Shown in pieces: positions 8,466 to 17,185 of a stretch of 37,121 nucleotides of DNA. The position numbers and the translations under genes were made by a program. This DNA comes from Prochlorococcus sp. AG-363-C02. GTDB taxonomy: Bacteria > Cyanobacteriota > Cyanobacteriia > PCC-6307 > Cyanobiaceae. The DNA lies in contig QCFH01000015.1 in NCBI GenBank assembly GCA_003278345.1, positions 1-37,121 of the forward strand. Direction: 5' to 3'. Position 1 is the first letter of the stretch. Each line of letters begins with the position of its first letter. The notes beneath the pieces were generated by a model. It ran no database searches, was not told where the DNA came from, and worked only from the letters and a program-made list of their open reading frames with translations.

Positions 8466-10030
8466 GCTAATGCTTTATACCAATCATTTGCTTCTATTAA
8501 AGGAAAAATAGAATCCTCTTTTTCAAATTCTATTAAATCTGAAATGGGTAAATAATCTTTCTCTTCTAAAGAACTTATTAGAATCCAAAATCTTTTTAAA
8601 TGTCTATTAATTCTTTCTTTTGCTAATTCAGTAGTAGTTCCAGCTCTTAGAATGAAACTCCAGTCGGATGATTGAGATAAAAGTAATTCTCTTCCTGCTT
8701 GTTGAAGAATTCTTATGCCTAGCTCGTCTTTGGCTCCATTGCTACATATACCTACCATAGCCTTACCGGCTTTGCTCCACTCTGAAACTAGCCAAGCATT
8801 GCTGTCATTCAGCCAGTATTTATGAAAACCGCCTTGCCCCCAGCTAGAAGGACTTGGATTACATAATTGTATATTCGGTTTGTCACTTAATACTTCTTTT
8901 AATGTAGTTAATCTAACGCTATAATCTGCAGCTTGTTTGAAAATCTCTGCCAAGAATAAAGGCCCTTCGAACCACCAATGCCCAAAAAGTTCTGCATCAA
9001 ATGGTGCAATTAATAATGGACTCTGCGTAATGGCATTAGAAAGTTTTTCTAACTGTTCTTTCCTACCGATTAAATAATTCTCTGCATGCTTTTTAACAGT
9101 TTTATTTGCTAACAATGGCTCGTAAACACTTTTATTTTCTAGAGATATAGATTGATCAGTAACTTTATTTAGTTTTAAGCCTAGAGGCCTTGAATCTTTT
9201 ATTCCATGTTTTTTGAGAATTTCAATTGGAAGTTCCCATCCTAAGTCACGATGAAATTCTCTATAATTTGAGTCACCTGGATATCCTTGCTTAGAAGACC
9301 AAACAGGAAGTGTTGAATCACTATCTCTACCAAAAAAAGCAACACCATTTTTAGAACATATAGGTGCATATATTCCGTATCTTGGTCTTGGATTAGCATG
9401 TAATATTCCATGTCCATCTAAGATTGAGTATCTAATCCCATTTTTAATTAATAATTTGTCTAGTCCTTCATAGTAAGCACATTCAGGGAGCCATATCCCT
9501 TTTGGCTGGACTCCTAAAAAATGAGAATGTTCTCTAACTGCATTTGATAATTGAGCATTTACACATTCTATATTTTCTCTAAGAAGAGGCAAATATCCAT
9601 GTGTTGCAGCACAGGTGAGAATATCAATAACTTTAGATTTTTGAAGATTAGAAAATCTTTCAATTAAATTACCTCCGCAGTTTTGAAAATTACTTAACTG
9701 TTGTTTGATTTTTTTAGAAAGATAATCAGCAGCTTCTTCTTGCGCCTTGGGTGCACTATTTAGGAGTTTTATCCTTACATTTAACCAATCTGGAAATCTT
9801 TCCTTTAAATCTTCGTCATTTAATAAAGAAAGAAGAGTTGGAGAAAGAGAAATAGTAACTTTTGGATTTTCATGCTTAGTTTTATAGGAGTCTTCTAAGA
9901 CATTTAAAATTGGAAGATAACACTCCATCAGGGCTTGAAAAAACCAGTCCTCCTCAAGAGATCCAGGGGTGGTTGACCTCACATATGGCAGGTGTGCATG
10001 GAGAACTATGGCGAGATTTCCTTTAAACAA
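8462..10030 (-). CDS. Glycoside hydrolase family 57 1,4-alpha-glucan branching enzyme
   Basis: The 522-residue protein belongs to GH57 with a DUF1957-type C-terminus, the class of archaeal-type branching enzymes and related amylases. It opens with LAIVLHAHLPYVRS, the family's first conserved region. The catalytic nucleophile is Glu183 in GIWLPECAYYEG, and the acid/base is Asp345 in APFDAELFGHWWFEGP. It would introduce or rearrange alpha-1,6 branches in glycogen in the cytoplasm; hydrolytic amylase activity cannot be excluded from sequence. TTG at 10030 is used because an in-frame TAG sits two codons upstream. The gene stands alone on its strand, convergent with crtL and divergent from leuA. 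It forms a functional pair with malQ later in the window. Confidence 0.85.
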   Translation of the reverse strand: MFKGNLAIVLHAHLPYVRSTTPGSLEEDWFFQALMECYLPILNVLEDSYKTKHENPKVTISLSPTLLSLLNDEDLKERFPDWLNVRIKLLNSAPKAQEEAADYLSKKIKQQLSNFQNCGGNLIERFSNLQKSKVIDILTCAATHGYLPLLRENIECVNAQLSNAVREHSHFLGVQPKGIWLPECAYYEGLDKLLIKNGIRYSILDGHGILHANPRPRYGIYAPICSKNGVAFFGRDSDSTLPVWSSKQGYPGDSNYREFHRDLGWELPIEILKKHGIKDSRPLGLKLNKVTDQSISLENKSVYEPLLANKTVKKHAENYLIGRKEQLEKLSNAITQSPLLIAPFDAELFGHWWFEGPLFLAEIFKQAADYSVRLTTLKEVLSDKPNIQLCNPSPSSWGQGGFHKYWLNDSNAWLVSEWSKAGKAMVGICSNGAKDELGIRILQQAGRELLLSQSSDWSFILRAGTTTELAKERINRHLKRFWILISSLEEKDYLPISDLIEFEKEDSIFPLIEANDWYKALA

Positions 10031-10115
10031 GTTCTAAAAACAGATTTAATGAATTTAGGATGTTATGGAAATCTAGTTAGAATAAAAACATTATTGAATT
10101 AAATTAGGAAAACTT

Positions 10116-11726
10116 ATGGCCAAGGATCCAGGCCGAGTTCTTATATTTGATACTACCCTCAGAGATGGGGAACAGTCCCCAGGTGCAAGTCTTAATCTAG
10201 AAGAGAAACTTGCTATAGCTCAGCAACTTGCAAGATTAGGCGTTGATGTAATAGAAGCAGGATTCCCATTTGCTAGTCAAGGAGATTTTAATGCAGTTCA
10301 GCGCATTGCTGATCAAGTTGGAGGTGAAGAGGGCCCAATTATTTGTGGATTAGCAAGGGCTTCAAAACAAGATATAAAGGCTTGTGGGGAAGCAATTGCC
10401 CCTGCTCCAAAAAAAAGAATTCATACATTCATTGCAACTAGCGATATTCACTTAGAACATAAACTTCGTAAATCTAGAAAGGATGTTTTAAAAATAGTTC
10501 CAGAAATGGTCAATTATGCAAGATCATTTTCTGATGATGTTGAGTTCTCTTGTGAGGATGCTGCTAGAAGCGAACCTGAATTTTTGTATGAAGTTATAGA
10601 AAGTGCAATTTCTTCAGGTGCTGGAACGATAAATATTCCAGATACTGTTGGTTATATTACTCCTTCGGAATTCGGAGAATTGATATTAGGTATTAACAAG
10701 AATGTTCCTAATATTCAAGAAGCAATTTTATCGGTACATGGTCACAATGATTTAGGACTTGCTGTAGCTAATTTTCTTGAAGCAGTCAAGAATGGAGCAA
10801 GACAACTTGAATGCACCATTAATGGGATAGGAGAAAGAGCTGGAAATGCAGCTTTAGAAGAATTGGTTATGGCTTTGCATGTAAGAAGGCGTTATTTCAA
10901 TCCTTTCTTTGGAAAAGATCAAGATAGCCCAACTCCTCTTACTGCAATTAGGACTGAAGAATTAACTAAAACATCAAGACTAGTGTCAAATCTAACTGGG
11001 ATGGTTGTTCAACCTAATAAGGCAATAGTTGGAGCAAATGCTTTTGCGCATGAGTCTGGAATTCATCAAGATGGTGTTTTAAAGAATCGCCTGACTTATG
11101 AAATTGTTGATGCAAAAACTGTGGGTCTTACTGATAATAAAATATCTTTAGGCAAGCTTAGTGGCAGGAGTGCTGTAAGAGCTAGGCTTGAGGAACTTGG
11201 ATACGATCTGTCTAGGGAAGATTTAAATGATGCTTTTGCTAGGTTTAAAGATCTAGCTGATAGAAAAAGAGAAATAACAGATAGAGATCTTGAAGCAATA
11301 GTAAGCGAGCAGGTTATGCAGCCAGAATCTAGATTTCAATTGAATTTAGTTCAAGTTAGTTGCGGTACAGCCTTACGACCCACTGCGACTGTTACTATTT
11401 CTGATCAAGATGGTCAAGAGAAGACAGCGGTTGCCTTAGGGACAGGACCAGTTGATGCTGTTTGCAAAGCACTTAGGGATCTAACACGTGAAAAGAATGA
11501 GTTGATTGAATTCTCGGTAAAGTCAGTTACTGAGGGGATAGATGCACTTGGGGAAGTTACTATTAGGTTGAGGCGAAATGGTCATATCTTTTCAGGTCAT
11601 TCAGCAGATACTGATGTAGTAGTAGCTGCTGCTCAGGCGTATGTAAATGCTCTTAATAGACTTGTTGCATCAGAAAAACATTCATCTATCCATCCCCAAC
11701 ATGATGTAGTTGAATCAACTATTTAA
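10116..11726 (+). CDS. leuA: 2-isopropylmalate synthase
   Basis: The first committed enzyme of leucine biosynthesis, condensing acetyl-CoA with 2-oxoisovalerate. The 536-residue protein has the HMGL-like TIM barrel opening with [10 protein letters not shown] at 11-20, the metal-binding [13 protein letters not shown] near 207-219, and [11 protein letters not shown]. The linker contains the HESGIHQDG segment. The C-terminal LeuA regulatory domain, from about residue 390, contains the features that bind leucine for feedback inhibition. Length and order are those of full bacterial LeuA rather than methylthioalkylmalate or citramalate synthase. The ATG at 10116 follows AGGAAAA at a suitable spacing. 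No leader peptide with repeated leucine codons is evident upstream. Confidence 0.95.
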   Translation: MAKDPGRVLIFDTTLRDGEQSPGASLNLEEKLAIAQQLARLGVDVIEAGFPFASQGDFNAVQRIADQVGGEEGPIICGLARASKQDIKACGEAIAPAPKKRIHTFIATSDIHLEHKLRKSRKDVLKIVPEMVNYARSFSDDVEFSCEDAARSEPEFLYEVIESAISSGAGTINIPDTVGYITPSEFGELILGINKNVPNIQEAILSVHGHNDLGLAVANFLEAVKNGARQLECTINGIGERAGNAALEELVMALHVRRRYFNPFFGKDQDSPTPLTAIRTEELTKTSRLVSNLTGMVVQPNKAIVGANAFAHESGIHQDGVLKNRLTYEIVDAKTVGLTDNKISLGKLSGRSAVRARLEELGYDLSREDLNDAFARFKDLADRKREITDRDLEAIVSEQVMQPESRFQLNLVQVSCGTALRPTATVTISDQDGQEKTAVALGTGPVDAVCKALRDLTREKNELIEFSVKSVTEGIDALGEVTIRLRRNGHIFSGHSADTDVVVAAAQAYVNALNRLVASEKHSSIHPQHDVVESTI

Positions 11727-11798
11727 ATCAAACAAGAAGTTTTTCAATAAATGTATTGGAGTTTCCCTTTATTGGGTATAGAGTGATTAGGTGACAGT

Positions 11799-12029
11799 AT
11801 GAGAAGTGAACATAGGATGTCAATCAGGAAAAGTGTCTATCGCCTTATAGGAATGGATGGTCAGCCCCATCCTGTTCTTGATACTCAGTATGAATCCATG
11901 GATGCAGCTATCAAAGCAGTTAAGATTTGGAACTCAAAGGAATCAGTAGACTGTCATGATTCTTCCAGCTCTATTGGTATAGAAGTAATGACTTCCAATG
12001 GAAGCTGGAGAACGATTTTGTATTCCTAA
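11799..12029 (+). CDS. Conserved small hypothetical protein
   Basis: A 76-residue soluble-looking protein that I do not recognise. It starts at ATG 11799 behind AGGTG five bases upstream; an internal ATG at 11817 is a fallback. The chain has a basic start (MRSEHRMSIRKSVYRLIGMD), a central segment that looks helical (SMDAAIKAVKIWN), then a Ser-rich loop and a final strand-like segment ending SWRTILYS. No signal peptide or membrane segment is present. It sits 72 bases downstream of leuA on the same strand and could be read from the leuA transcript. Coding potential rests on a plausible ribosome binding site and sensible amino-acid use. Confidence 0.65.
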   Translation: MRSEHRMSIRKSVYRLIGMDGQPHPVLDTQYESMDAAIKAVKIWNSKESVDCHDSSSSIGIEVMTSNGSWRTILYS

Positions 12030-12165
12030 AAATTCTCATGATATTGATCAGATCTAATATGTTTATATAACTAGTGATAGTTTATATAAATATATTTTCT
12101 ATTACTTAGTAAAGTTCTTTTAGAGTGATCATTTAATCTTTTTTAATTTAATTTATTTTTAAATT

Positions 12166-12204
12166 GTTAACCTAGATAAAAAATAGTGTTAATTTAACGT
12201 TAAT
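12166..12204 (+). promoter_or_regulatory. Phased GTTAA repeats, possible response-regulator box
   Basis: In the 199-base gap before the membrane-protein gene at 12229, GTTAAC occurs at 12166 and GTTAAT at 12188 and 12199. The spacing is 22 and 11 bases, i.e. two turns and one turn of the helix on the same face. The last two are 8-mers GTTAATTT separated by three bases, resembling the tandem TTAAYYW-type Pho boxes described for cyanobacterial SphR, except for G in the first position. The surrounding DNA is very AT-rich, so chance is a serious alternative. Nothing else is apparent in this gap. Confidence 0.25.
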
Positions 12205-12228
12205 TTTATTGAAAAGACTTTAATCGTC

Positions 12229-12621
12229 ATGAGGCAACATTTAAAAGGTTATTGGTTGCTTTCTTGGATAGGACTTTTTGCCAATCTAGTAGCCCTTCCT
12301 TTGATTGCTTATGTTGTAAGTTCAGGCCCACCATTGTATATAGCAAATATAAGCATTGCTATTAGTCTTGCTTGGCCAGCAGCCATAATCGGAATAGTTG
12401 CTTCAGCGGGTCTTTTGGCTGAAAGAAAGTGGGGTGTAATCATGTCAATAATTGCACTTTCAATGGTTATAGCCGGTGCATTGCCTTATGGAGTTATTCG
12501 TTTAATTCTTGAGAATGATTTGATTGGTATAGCTGGACTATGCTTATTAATAGTAATAGTAAATACTTCTGCATTAATTTACTGGACTTTACCTAACCAT
12601 AGAAGAAATATAAGATTTTAA
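12229..12621 (+). CDS. Conserved hypothetical four-helix membrane protein
   Basis: The 130-residue product is almost wholly hydrophobic, with about four predicted membrane spans: near 8-30 (LLSWIGLFANLVALPLIAYV), 40-63, 70-92 and 98-117. A short basic tail HRRNIRF follows and is probably cytoplasmic. I do not recognise a named family and no catalytic motif is visible. The gene has its own upstream region containing phased GTTAA repeats. It is convergent with the 7TM-HD phosphohydrolase gene, whose stop lies 25 bases beyond. A role in transport or membrane organisation would be only a guess. Confidence 0.75.
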   Translation: MRQHLKGYWLLSWIGLFANLVALPLIAYVVSSGPPLYIANISIAISLAWPAAIIGIVASAGLLAERKWGVIMSIIALSMVIAGALPYGVIRLILENDLIGIAGLCLLIVIVNTSALIYWTLPNHRRNIRF

Positions 12622-12645
12622 ATATCTTTTAAATTAGAAAAATAA

Positions 12646-14757
12646 TCAACTATTTGAGGATGCAAAAAAGCTTTTACCTGAAAATGAAGGATATTTTATA
12701 CGTCTATGTCTCATCCTTTTCCAAACCGTAACGAAGGCTCTAATTATTAATTCGATTTCGGCTCTAGATAAGCTGCTTTCTACAAGTTGGCCATCATTTT
12801 GTCGAGATTCAATAATCTTTCTAATTGTAGAACTTGCTTGTATTTCATCTGCCTCTAAGTCCAGTGCCCTAAGTGATGCTTCGCATCCATCGGCAAGCAT
12901 CAAAATAGCTGTCTCTTGAGATCTAGGAATTGGACCTTTATACCTAAAATCAGCTTCAATTGCATGTGGATCTTTTTCTTTTGCTTTGTGAAAAAAGAAT
13001 CCCATTTTTAATGTGCCTTGATGTTCGGGAATGAAATCAGCAATAGGCGATGGAAGTCGATGTTTCTTGGCAAGTTTTAGACCCTCATCAACATGGGCTT
13101 GAAGAATATCTGAACTAGAATAAGGATCATTTAGCTTATCGTGAGGGTTTATTCCATCCCCTTGATTTTCAATAAACCATTCAGGTGCATGTAATTTCCC
13201 AATATCATGATAAAGACCACCAGTCTTAATTAGATCAACGTCAGCTCCTATACTTCTTGCGCCAGCTTCAGCAAGGCTACATATCATTAGAGTATGTTCA
13301 AAAGTTCCTGGTGCTTCACGAGAAAGTCTTCTAAGTAAAGGTCTTTCATGATCTGCTAGTTCCATTAATCTAGTTCTAGTTAGTAGTCCAAAGGTATTTT
13401 CAATTATTGGCAAAATTAAAATAGTTATCATTAACATTGCACCAAGCAATATTGATTCAGTAATTAGTGCTTCAGCATTAGGCGTTAGCCTTCCCCAAAC
13501 ATTATTTGATGGAATGAGCTGTGTTTTAAGAAGCAACCATTCAAATAACAATGCTCCAAAAGGGAGAACCACAGCTATCTGAAGTAATTGAGCTCTATTT
13601 CTCATTTGACCGCCTTGAAATGCAACTAATGAGGCTGTCATTGCTGCAATAATTAGTCTCCCTTCACCAATACTGCTAAGAGGAACAGGCCATAAGAGAC
13701 TTACAATTGACATCCATGCAAGAGCTGAGCGAGTACCTATTCCTTGAGATAATAAAAGTGTTGGAGGAACAAGTATTTGTAATGGACTAATAGATGCTCC
13801 AAACCAATTTTTTCCTATTTGCGCAAAAAGTAGTAGTCCAAGTGCTAATAATGCATGCTTTGACTTTAAAAATGGCTTTTCATTTCTCATTAGCATTAGT
13901 AAAACAATGCAACATGAAAGCGCTTCTCCAAAATTCCAAAACCATGCCAATGGCTTAGGACTCCTATTAATCATTCCAAAGTAATCAAGAACGTCATAAC
14001 TTTTTTGAGAAATAAAATTCCCTTTGTTTGTTATGCGATTACCTTTTTTTACTTCTATTGTTGGGATGCCCTGCTTTGTGATTAATTCTTCTAGAAGTTG
14101 TTGACTCCTACTAGGGTCATATCGAAGATTATCTTTTCCTGAAAAGGTATTTGCAATTAACTTGCTACCTAGAGTTCTTGCTGGAGGTTCAAAATTTATA
14201 CTAGACAATTGAAAATATGCAGATGCTTTCAATTGATCTTTGGCCAAGTTCTTTATAAGCCCCTGCCTAAGAATTCCTTTTGAAACTCTGATTATTTCTT
14301 TACCCCATTGCTTTCTTGATTCTGCAGTTTGAGATTTTATCCAAAGCCTTTCTTCTGAAGTTAAATTAAATGGTCCGATTTGATTGAAATCGTTATTTTC
14401 GACAAGTAACTCCAACTGAATTATTTTGGCTTCAATTTGTTTATTAAGTTCCTTTGTGGCTTCTTCATCAATTATCTGTACTGAAGTTAAAGGTATTAGA
14501 TCAGATCTTTTTTGCTGAAGTTGTGCACTGTCAATAACTTGAGCATCTCTTGGTGCAATTGCATCAAAAGTGGCTAAATCTCCTGGCTTTAAGTCAGGAA
14601 CAGCTAATAATTTATAACTGGAAACAATTGCAATGGCTATGCAAACTATGAAGATAAGCGCCTTGTCTGCTGGAGACCATATAAGCACTCTAGGCTTGGG
14701 TGCTTGACTGCTTAGCCAGCTTCTCCAGATTCTTTTTAGGGTGGGAATTTTTATCAA
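12646..14757 (-). CDS. 7TM-HD family membrane phosphohydrolase (PgpH-like)
   Basis: This 703-residue protein has the PgpH architecture. An N-terminal membrane helix (about 33-51) is followed by an extracytoplasmic 7TMR-HDED-like domain (about 55-265), a cluster of membrane helices (about 275-455) and a cytosolic HD domain. The HD domain shows FEHT (H488), YHDIGK (H517-D518), and the later HQG and DGCEAS segments expected of the metal site. Characterised members (Listeria PgpH) hydrolyse cyclic di-AMP, so this is a likely second-messenger phosphodiesterase in the plasma membrane; the cyclase is not in the window. The start is TTG at 14757; a GTG 23 codons further in is possible. Divergent from folD across 70 bases. 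Confidence 0.85.
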   Translation of the reverse strand: MIKIPTLKRIWRSWLSSQAPKPRVLIWSPADKALIFIVCIAIAIVSSYKLLAVPDLKPGDLATFDAIAPRDAQVIDSAQLQQKRSDLIPLTSVQIIDEEATKELNKQIEAKIIQLELLVENNDFNQIGPFNLTSEERLWIKSQTAESRKQWGKEIIRVSKGILRQGLIKNLAKDQLKASAYFQLSSINFEPPARTLGSKLIANTFSGKDNLRYDPSRSQQLLEELITKQGIPTIEVKKGNRITNKGNFISQKSYDVLDYFGMINRSPKPLAWFWNFGEALSCCIVLLMLMRNEKPFLKSKHALLALGLLLFAQIGKNWFGASISPLQILVPPTLLLSQGIGTRSALAWMSIVSLLWPVPLSSIGEGRLIIAAMTASLVAFQGGQMRNRAQLLQIAVVLPFGALLFEWLLLKTQLIPSNNVWGRLTPNAEALITESILLGAMLMITILILPIIENTFGLLTRTRLMELADHERPLLRRLSREAPGTFEHTLMICSLAEAGARSIGADVDLIKTGGLYHDIGKLHAPEWFIENQGDGINPHDKLNDPYSSSDILQAHVDEGLKLAKKHRLPSPIADFIPEHQGTLKMGFFFHKAKEKDPHAIEADFRYKGPIPRSQETAILMLADGCEASLRALDLEADEIQASSTIRKIIESRQNDGQLVESSLSRAEIELIIRAFVTVWKRMRHRRIKYPSFSGKSFFASSNS

Positions 14758-14827
14758 AAGATTTAGATGCCCTTTATAAAGCTAGCTATCTATTGGCAAG
14801 GTGTTGCATTCAAATTAATTTATTAGC

Positions 14828-15736
14828 ATGTCAAAAATTCTAGATGGTAAAAAATTAGCTAAAGAACTGGAGCTTAGGCTCCAAAAAGATATCAGTTGTT
14901 TTGATTCCATGGCAGGAAGGCCTCCTGGCCTGGCTGTAATTCGAGTGGGTAATGATCCAGCAAGTGGGGTTTATGTTTCTAATAAAGAAAAAGCCTGCAA
15001 GAGAGTTGGAATCGAAAGTTTTGTATTTAATTTAGATTCAAAAACTTCAAATGAAGATATTCTTAGAACAATAAAAAAGTTGAATAACGATAACAAAGTA
15101 GATGGAATATTGCTTCAATTACCTTTACCTAAGGGACTTAACGAGAAAATCTTATTAAGAGAAATTGACCCTGACAAAGATGTTGATGGACTGCATGCAC
15201 TCAATTTGGGGAAATTAATTAAAGGGGAAAAAGGACCACGTTCTTGTACTCCAGCGGGAATAATTGCGTTGCTTCATAATAATCAAATTTCTTTAGAAGG
15301 TAAAAGAATTGTTGTTATAGGAAGAAGTATTTTGGTTGGTAAACCTATGGCTTTAATGTTACAAGCCGCAAATGCAACAGTTACTGTTGCACATTCAAAA
15401 ACGAAGAATTTAAAAGAATTGACTAATCAAGCAGATTTACTAGTAGTTGCTGTTGGTAAACCTCAAATAATTGGCATAGAGCATGTTCGAACTAATTCCG
15501 TAGTAATAGATGTTGGAATTCATAGAATCCATGACAAATCTAAAGAAAAAGACAAACCAGATTTAAAGCTTTGTGGAGATGTGAAATTTGATGAAATCAA
15601 ATCAAAAGTCAAAGCACTTACCCCAGTACCAGGAGGAGTGGGGCCAATGACTGTGGCAATGCTGCTAGTAAATACTGTTGACAGGTGGCAATTCCATTGC
15701 GGTTTGTCTTCTACTCTTGGAGATTTGCTTCCATAG
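14828..15736 (+). CDS. folD: Bifunctional methylenetetrahydrofolate dehydrogenase/cyclohydrolase FolD
   Basis: The 302-residue protein interconverts 5,10-methylene-THF, methenyl-THF and 10-formyl-THF in cytosolic one-carbon metabolism. The active-site YVSNKEKAC places Tyr49 and the catalytic Lys53; [11 protein letters not shown], the NADP-binding [12 protein letters not shown] and the C-terminal [15 protein letters not shown] are all canonical. The length is slightly above the usual 280-290 because of a short charged loop ([10 protein letters not shown]) in the C-terminal half. The ATG at 14828 is clear. It is first in a plus-strand run folD-crtE-DUF212-helicase whose members are separated by 46 bases and then by four-base overlaps. 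Confidence 0.95.
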   Translation: MSKILDGKKLAKELELRLQKDISCFDSMAGRPPGLAVIRVGNDPASGVYVSNKEKACKRVGIESFVFNLDSKTSNEDILRTIKKLNNDNKVDGILLQLPLPKGLNEKILLREIDPDKDVDGLHALNLGKLIKGEKGPRSCTPAGIIALLHNNQISLEGKRIVVIGRSILVGKPMALMLQAANATVTVAHSKTKNLKELTNQADLLVVAVGKPQIIGIEHVRTNSVVIDVGIHRIHDKSKEKDKPDLKLCGDVKFDEIKSKVKALTPVPGGVGPMTVAMLLVNTVDRWQFHCGLSSTLGDLLP

Positions 15737-15782
15737 TGCAAAATCCTGAGAGAATTCAATAAATTGATTAATTTTCATTTAC

Positions 15783-16685
15783 ATGGCGGAACCAGTCAGT
15801 TCTTCTTTTGACTTCACCGCTTATCTAGCCAAAGCTAGAAAACGAGTAGAAGTTGCCTTAGATGCTGCATTGGGTCCAGAAAAACCTAATCAGTTAAGAG
15901 AGGCAATGCGATATTCCTTGCTTGCAGGAGGCAAGAGATTAAGACCAATTCTTTGTTTGGCTGCTTGTGAGTTAACAGGTGAGAACTCTGATCATGCAAT
16001 CTCAACTGCAGTGGCAATTGAGATGATTCATACCATGTCTTTGATTCATGATGATTTGCCAGCTATGGATAATGATGATTTAAGAAGAGGCAGACCTACT
16101 AATCACAAAGTTTATGGAGATGCATTAGCAATTCTTGCTGGAGATGCTCTTTTAACAAGAGCTTTTGAGATGGTTGCTTTGCGTAGCCCTAATGTTCCAG
16201 TAGATAGATTATTAAAAGTAGTTGGTGAATTATCTTTAGTGGCAGGTGCTCCAGGATTAGTTGGAGGTCAAGTAGAAGATCTCCATTGTGAAGGTAAAGA
16301 AGTAGACCTTGATACACTTGAATTTATTCATACTCATAAGACAGGTGCACTTCTGAAAGCATCTGTTGTTTGCGGGGCGTTTATTGGAGGTGCAAAAGAA
16401 GAGCTCATCTCTGCGCTTAGAATTTATGCCAAAGGGATTGGATTGGCATTTCAAATAGTTGATGACATCCTTGATGTCACTGCAAGTAGTGAAGTTCTAG
16501 GAAAAACAGCAGGAAAAGATTTAATCGCAGATAAGACAACATATCCCAAACTATTAGGCCTAGATGAATCTCGAAAAAGAGCCAGAGAATTGATTGGAAA
16601 CTCTAAAAAGGCAATAGAACCTTGGAAAAATAAAGCTGCTCCACTTATAGCATTAGCTGACTACATAATAGATAGAGATAGATGA
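15783..16685 (+). CDS. crtE: Geranylgeranyl diphosphate synthase
   Basis: A 300-residue all-helical trans-isoprenyl diphosphate synthase supplying C20 precursors for carotenoids, the phytyl tail of chlorophyll and quinones. The first Asp-rich motif is [10 protein letters not shown] at 90-99 and the second DDILD at 227-231, with GGKRLRP and [12 protein letters not shown] between. The extra spacing in the first Asp-rich motif is typical of bacterial type enzymes (CrtE/IspA group). Context in a photosynthetic organism and length favour GGPP over FPP synthase, but product chain length cannot be proven from sequence. The ATG at 15783 lies 46 bases after folD; the 3' end overlaps the next gene by four bases (ATGA). 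Confidence 0.9.
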   Translation: MAEPVSSSFDFTAYLAKARKRVEVALDAALGPEKPNQLREAMRYSLLAGGKRLRPILCLAACELTGENSDHAISTAVAIEMIHTMSLIHDDLPAMDNDDLRRGRPTNHKVYGDALAILAGDALLTRAFEMVALRSPNVPVDRLLKVVGELSLVAGAPGLVGGQVEDLHCEGKEVDLDTLEFIHTHKTGALLKASVVCGAFIGGAKEELISALRIYAKGIGLAFQIVDDILDVTASSEVLGKTAGKDLIADKTTYPKLLGLDESRKRARELIGNSKKAIEPWKNKAAPLIALADYIIDRDR

Positions 16686-17185
16686 ATTTTACCTCTACAG
16701 CTTTTTTGCAATTTCTTGATAATTCTGCTTTAAGTTGGGGGCTAATTGCTTGTGGGTTGGCTCAATTCTTAAAATTGATTTTCGAATTAATTTTTTATAA
16801 AAGGTGGCGACCATCTGTTCTCATTGAAACAGGAGGTATGCCCTCTAGTCACTCTGCTCTCGTTACTGGAACGTCCGCAGGAATTGGCCTTGAACTTGGC
16901 TTTGACGACCCAGTCTTTGCACTAGCTGCAACATTTTCTTTTATTGTCATGTATGACGCCAGTGGAATAAGAAAATCTGCTGGATTAATAGCAAAACGAG
17001 TTAATGAATTGCCTACAGAAACTTGGCCAACATTTCCTGAAAATCCTTTAAAAGAAGCGTTAGGACATTCTCGCATTGAAGTTTTAGTGGGAAGTCTAAT
17101 TGGTCCTTTGGTGGCTTGCCCCGGAATAGTTTTTATTGGTTCTCCTTTGCACTTCATGAAGCATTTAGGACTGTTCCTGGGGTGA
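16682..17185 (+). CDS. Divergent PAP2-family (DUF212, YuiD-like) membrane protein
   Basis: A 167-residue membrane protein of the divergent acid phosphatase/vanadium-haloperoxidase-related family. Family markers are the loop GGMPSSHSA at 51-59, [11 protein letters not shown] at 91-101 and [12 protein letters not shown] near 127-138. These correspond to the PSGHS-like and SRxxxxxH-like parts of the PAP2 active site in altered form. Hydrophobic segments cover about 17-38, 60-92 and the C-terminal portion. Members are annotated as putative phosphatases of lipid or isoprenoid phosphates; adjacency to crtE is suggestive of prenyl-phosphate substrates, but this is inference only. The ATG overlaps the crtE stop, and its own TGA overlaps the GTG of the helicase gene. 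Confidence 0.88.
   Translation: MNFTSTAFLQFLDNSALSWGLIACGLAQFLKLIFELIFYKRWRPSVLIETGGMPSSHSALVTGTSAGIGLELGFDDPVFALAATFSFIVMYDASGIRKSAGLIAKRVNELPTETWPTFPENPLKEALGHSRIEVLVGSLIGPLVACPGIVFIGSPLHFMKHLGLFLG

Noticed and set aside
16849-17157. 102-codon minus-strand open frame inside the DUF212 gene
   Set aside because: It lies entirely antisense to a well-supported gene, is poor in family-like motifs and mirrors the codon pattern of the sense gene.
17116-17181. Upstream ATG for the helicase gene
   Set aside because: It would put the start 70 bases inside the DUF212 gene and add residues with no helicase similarity; GTG 17182 gives a normal four-base overlap.
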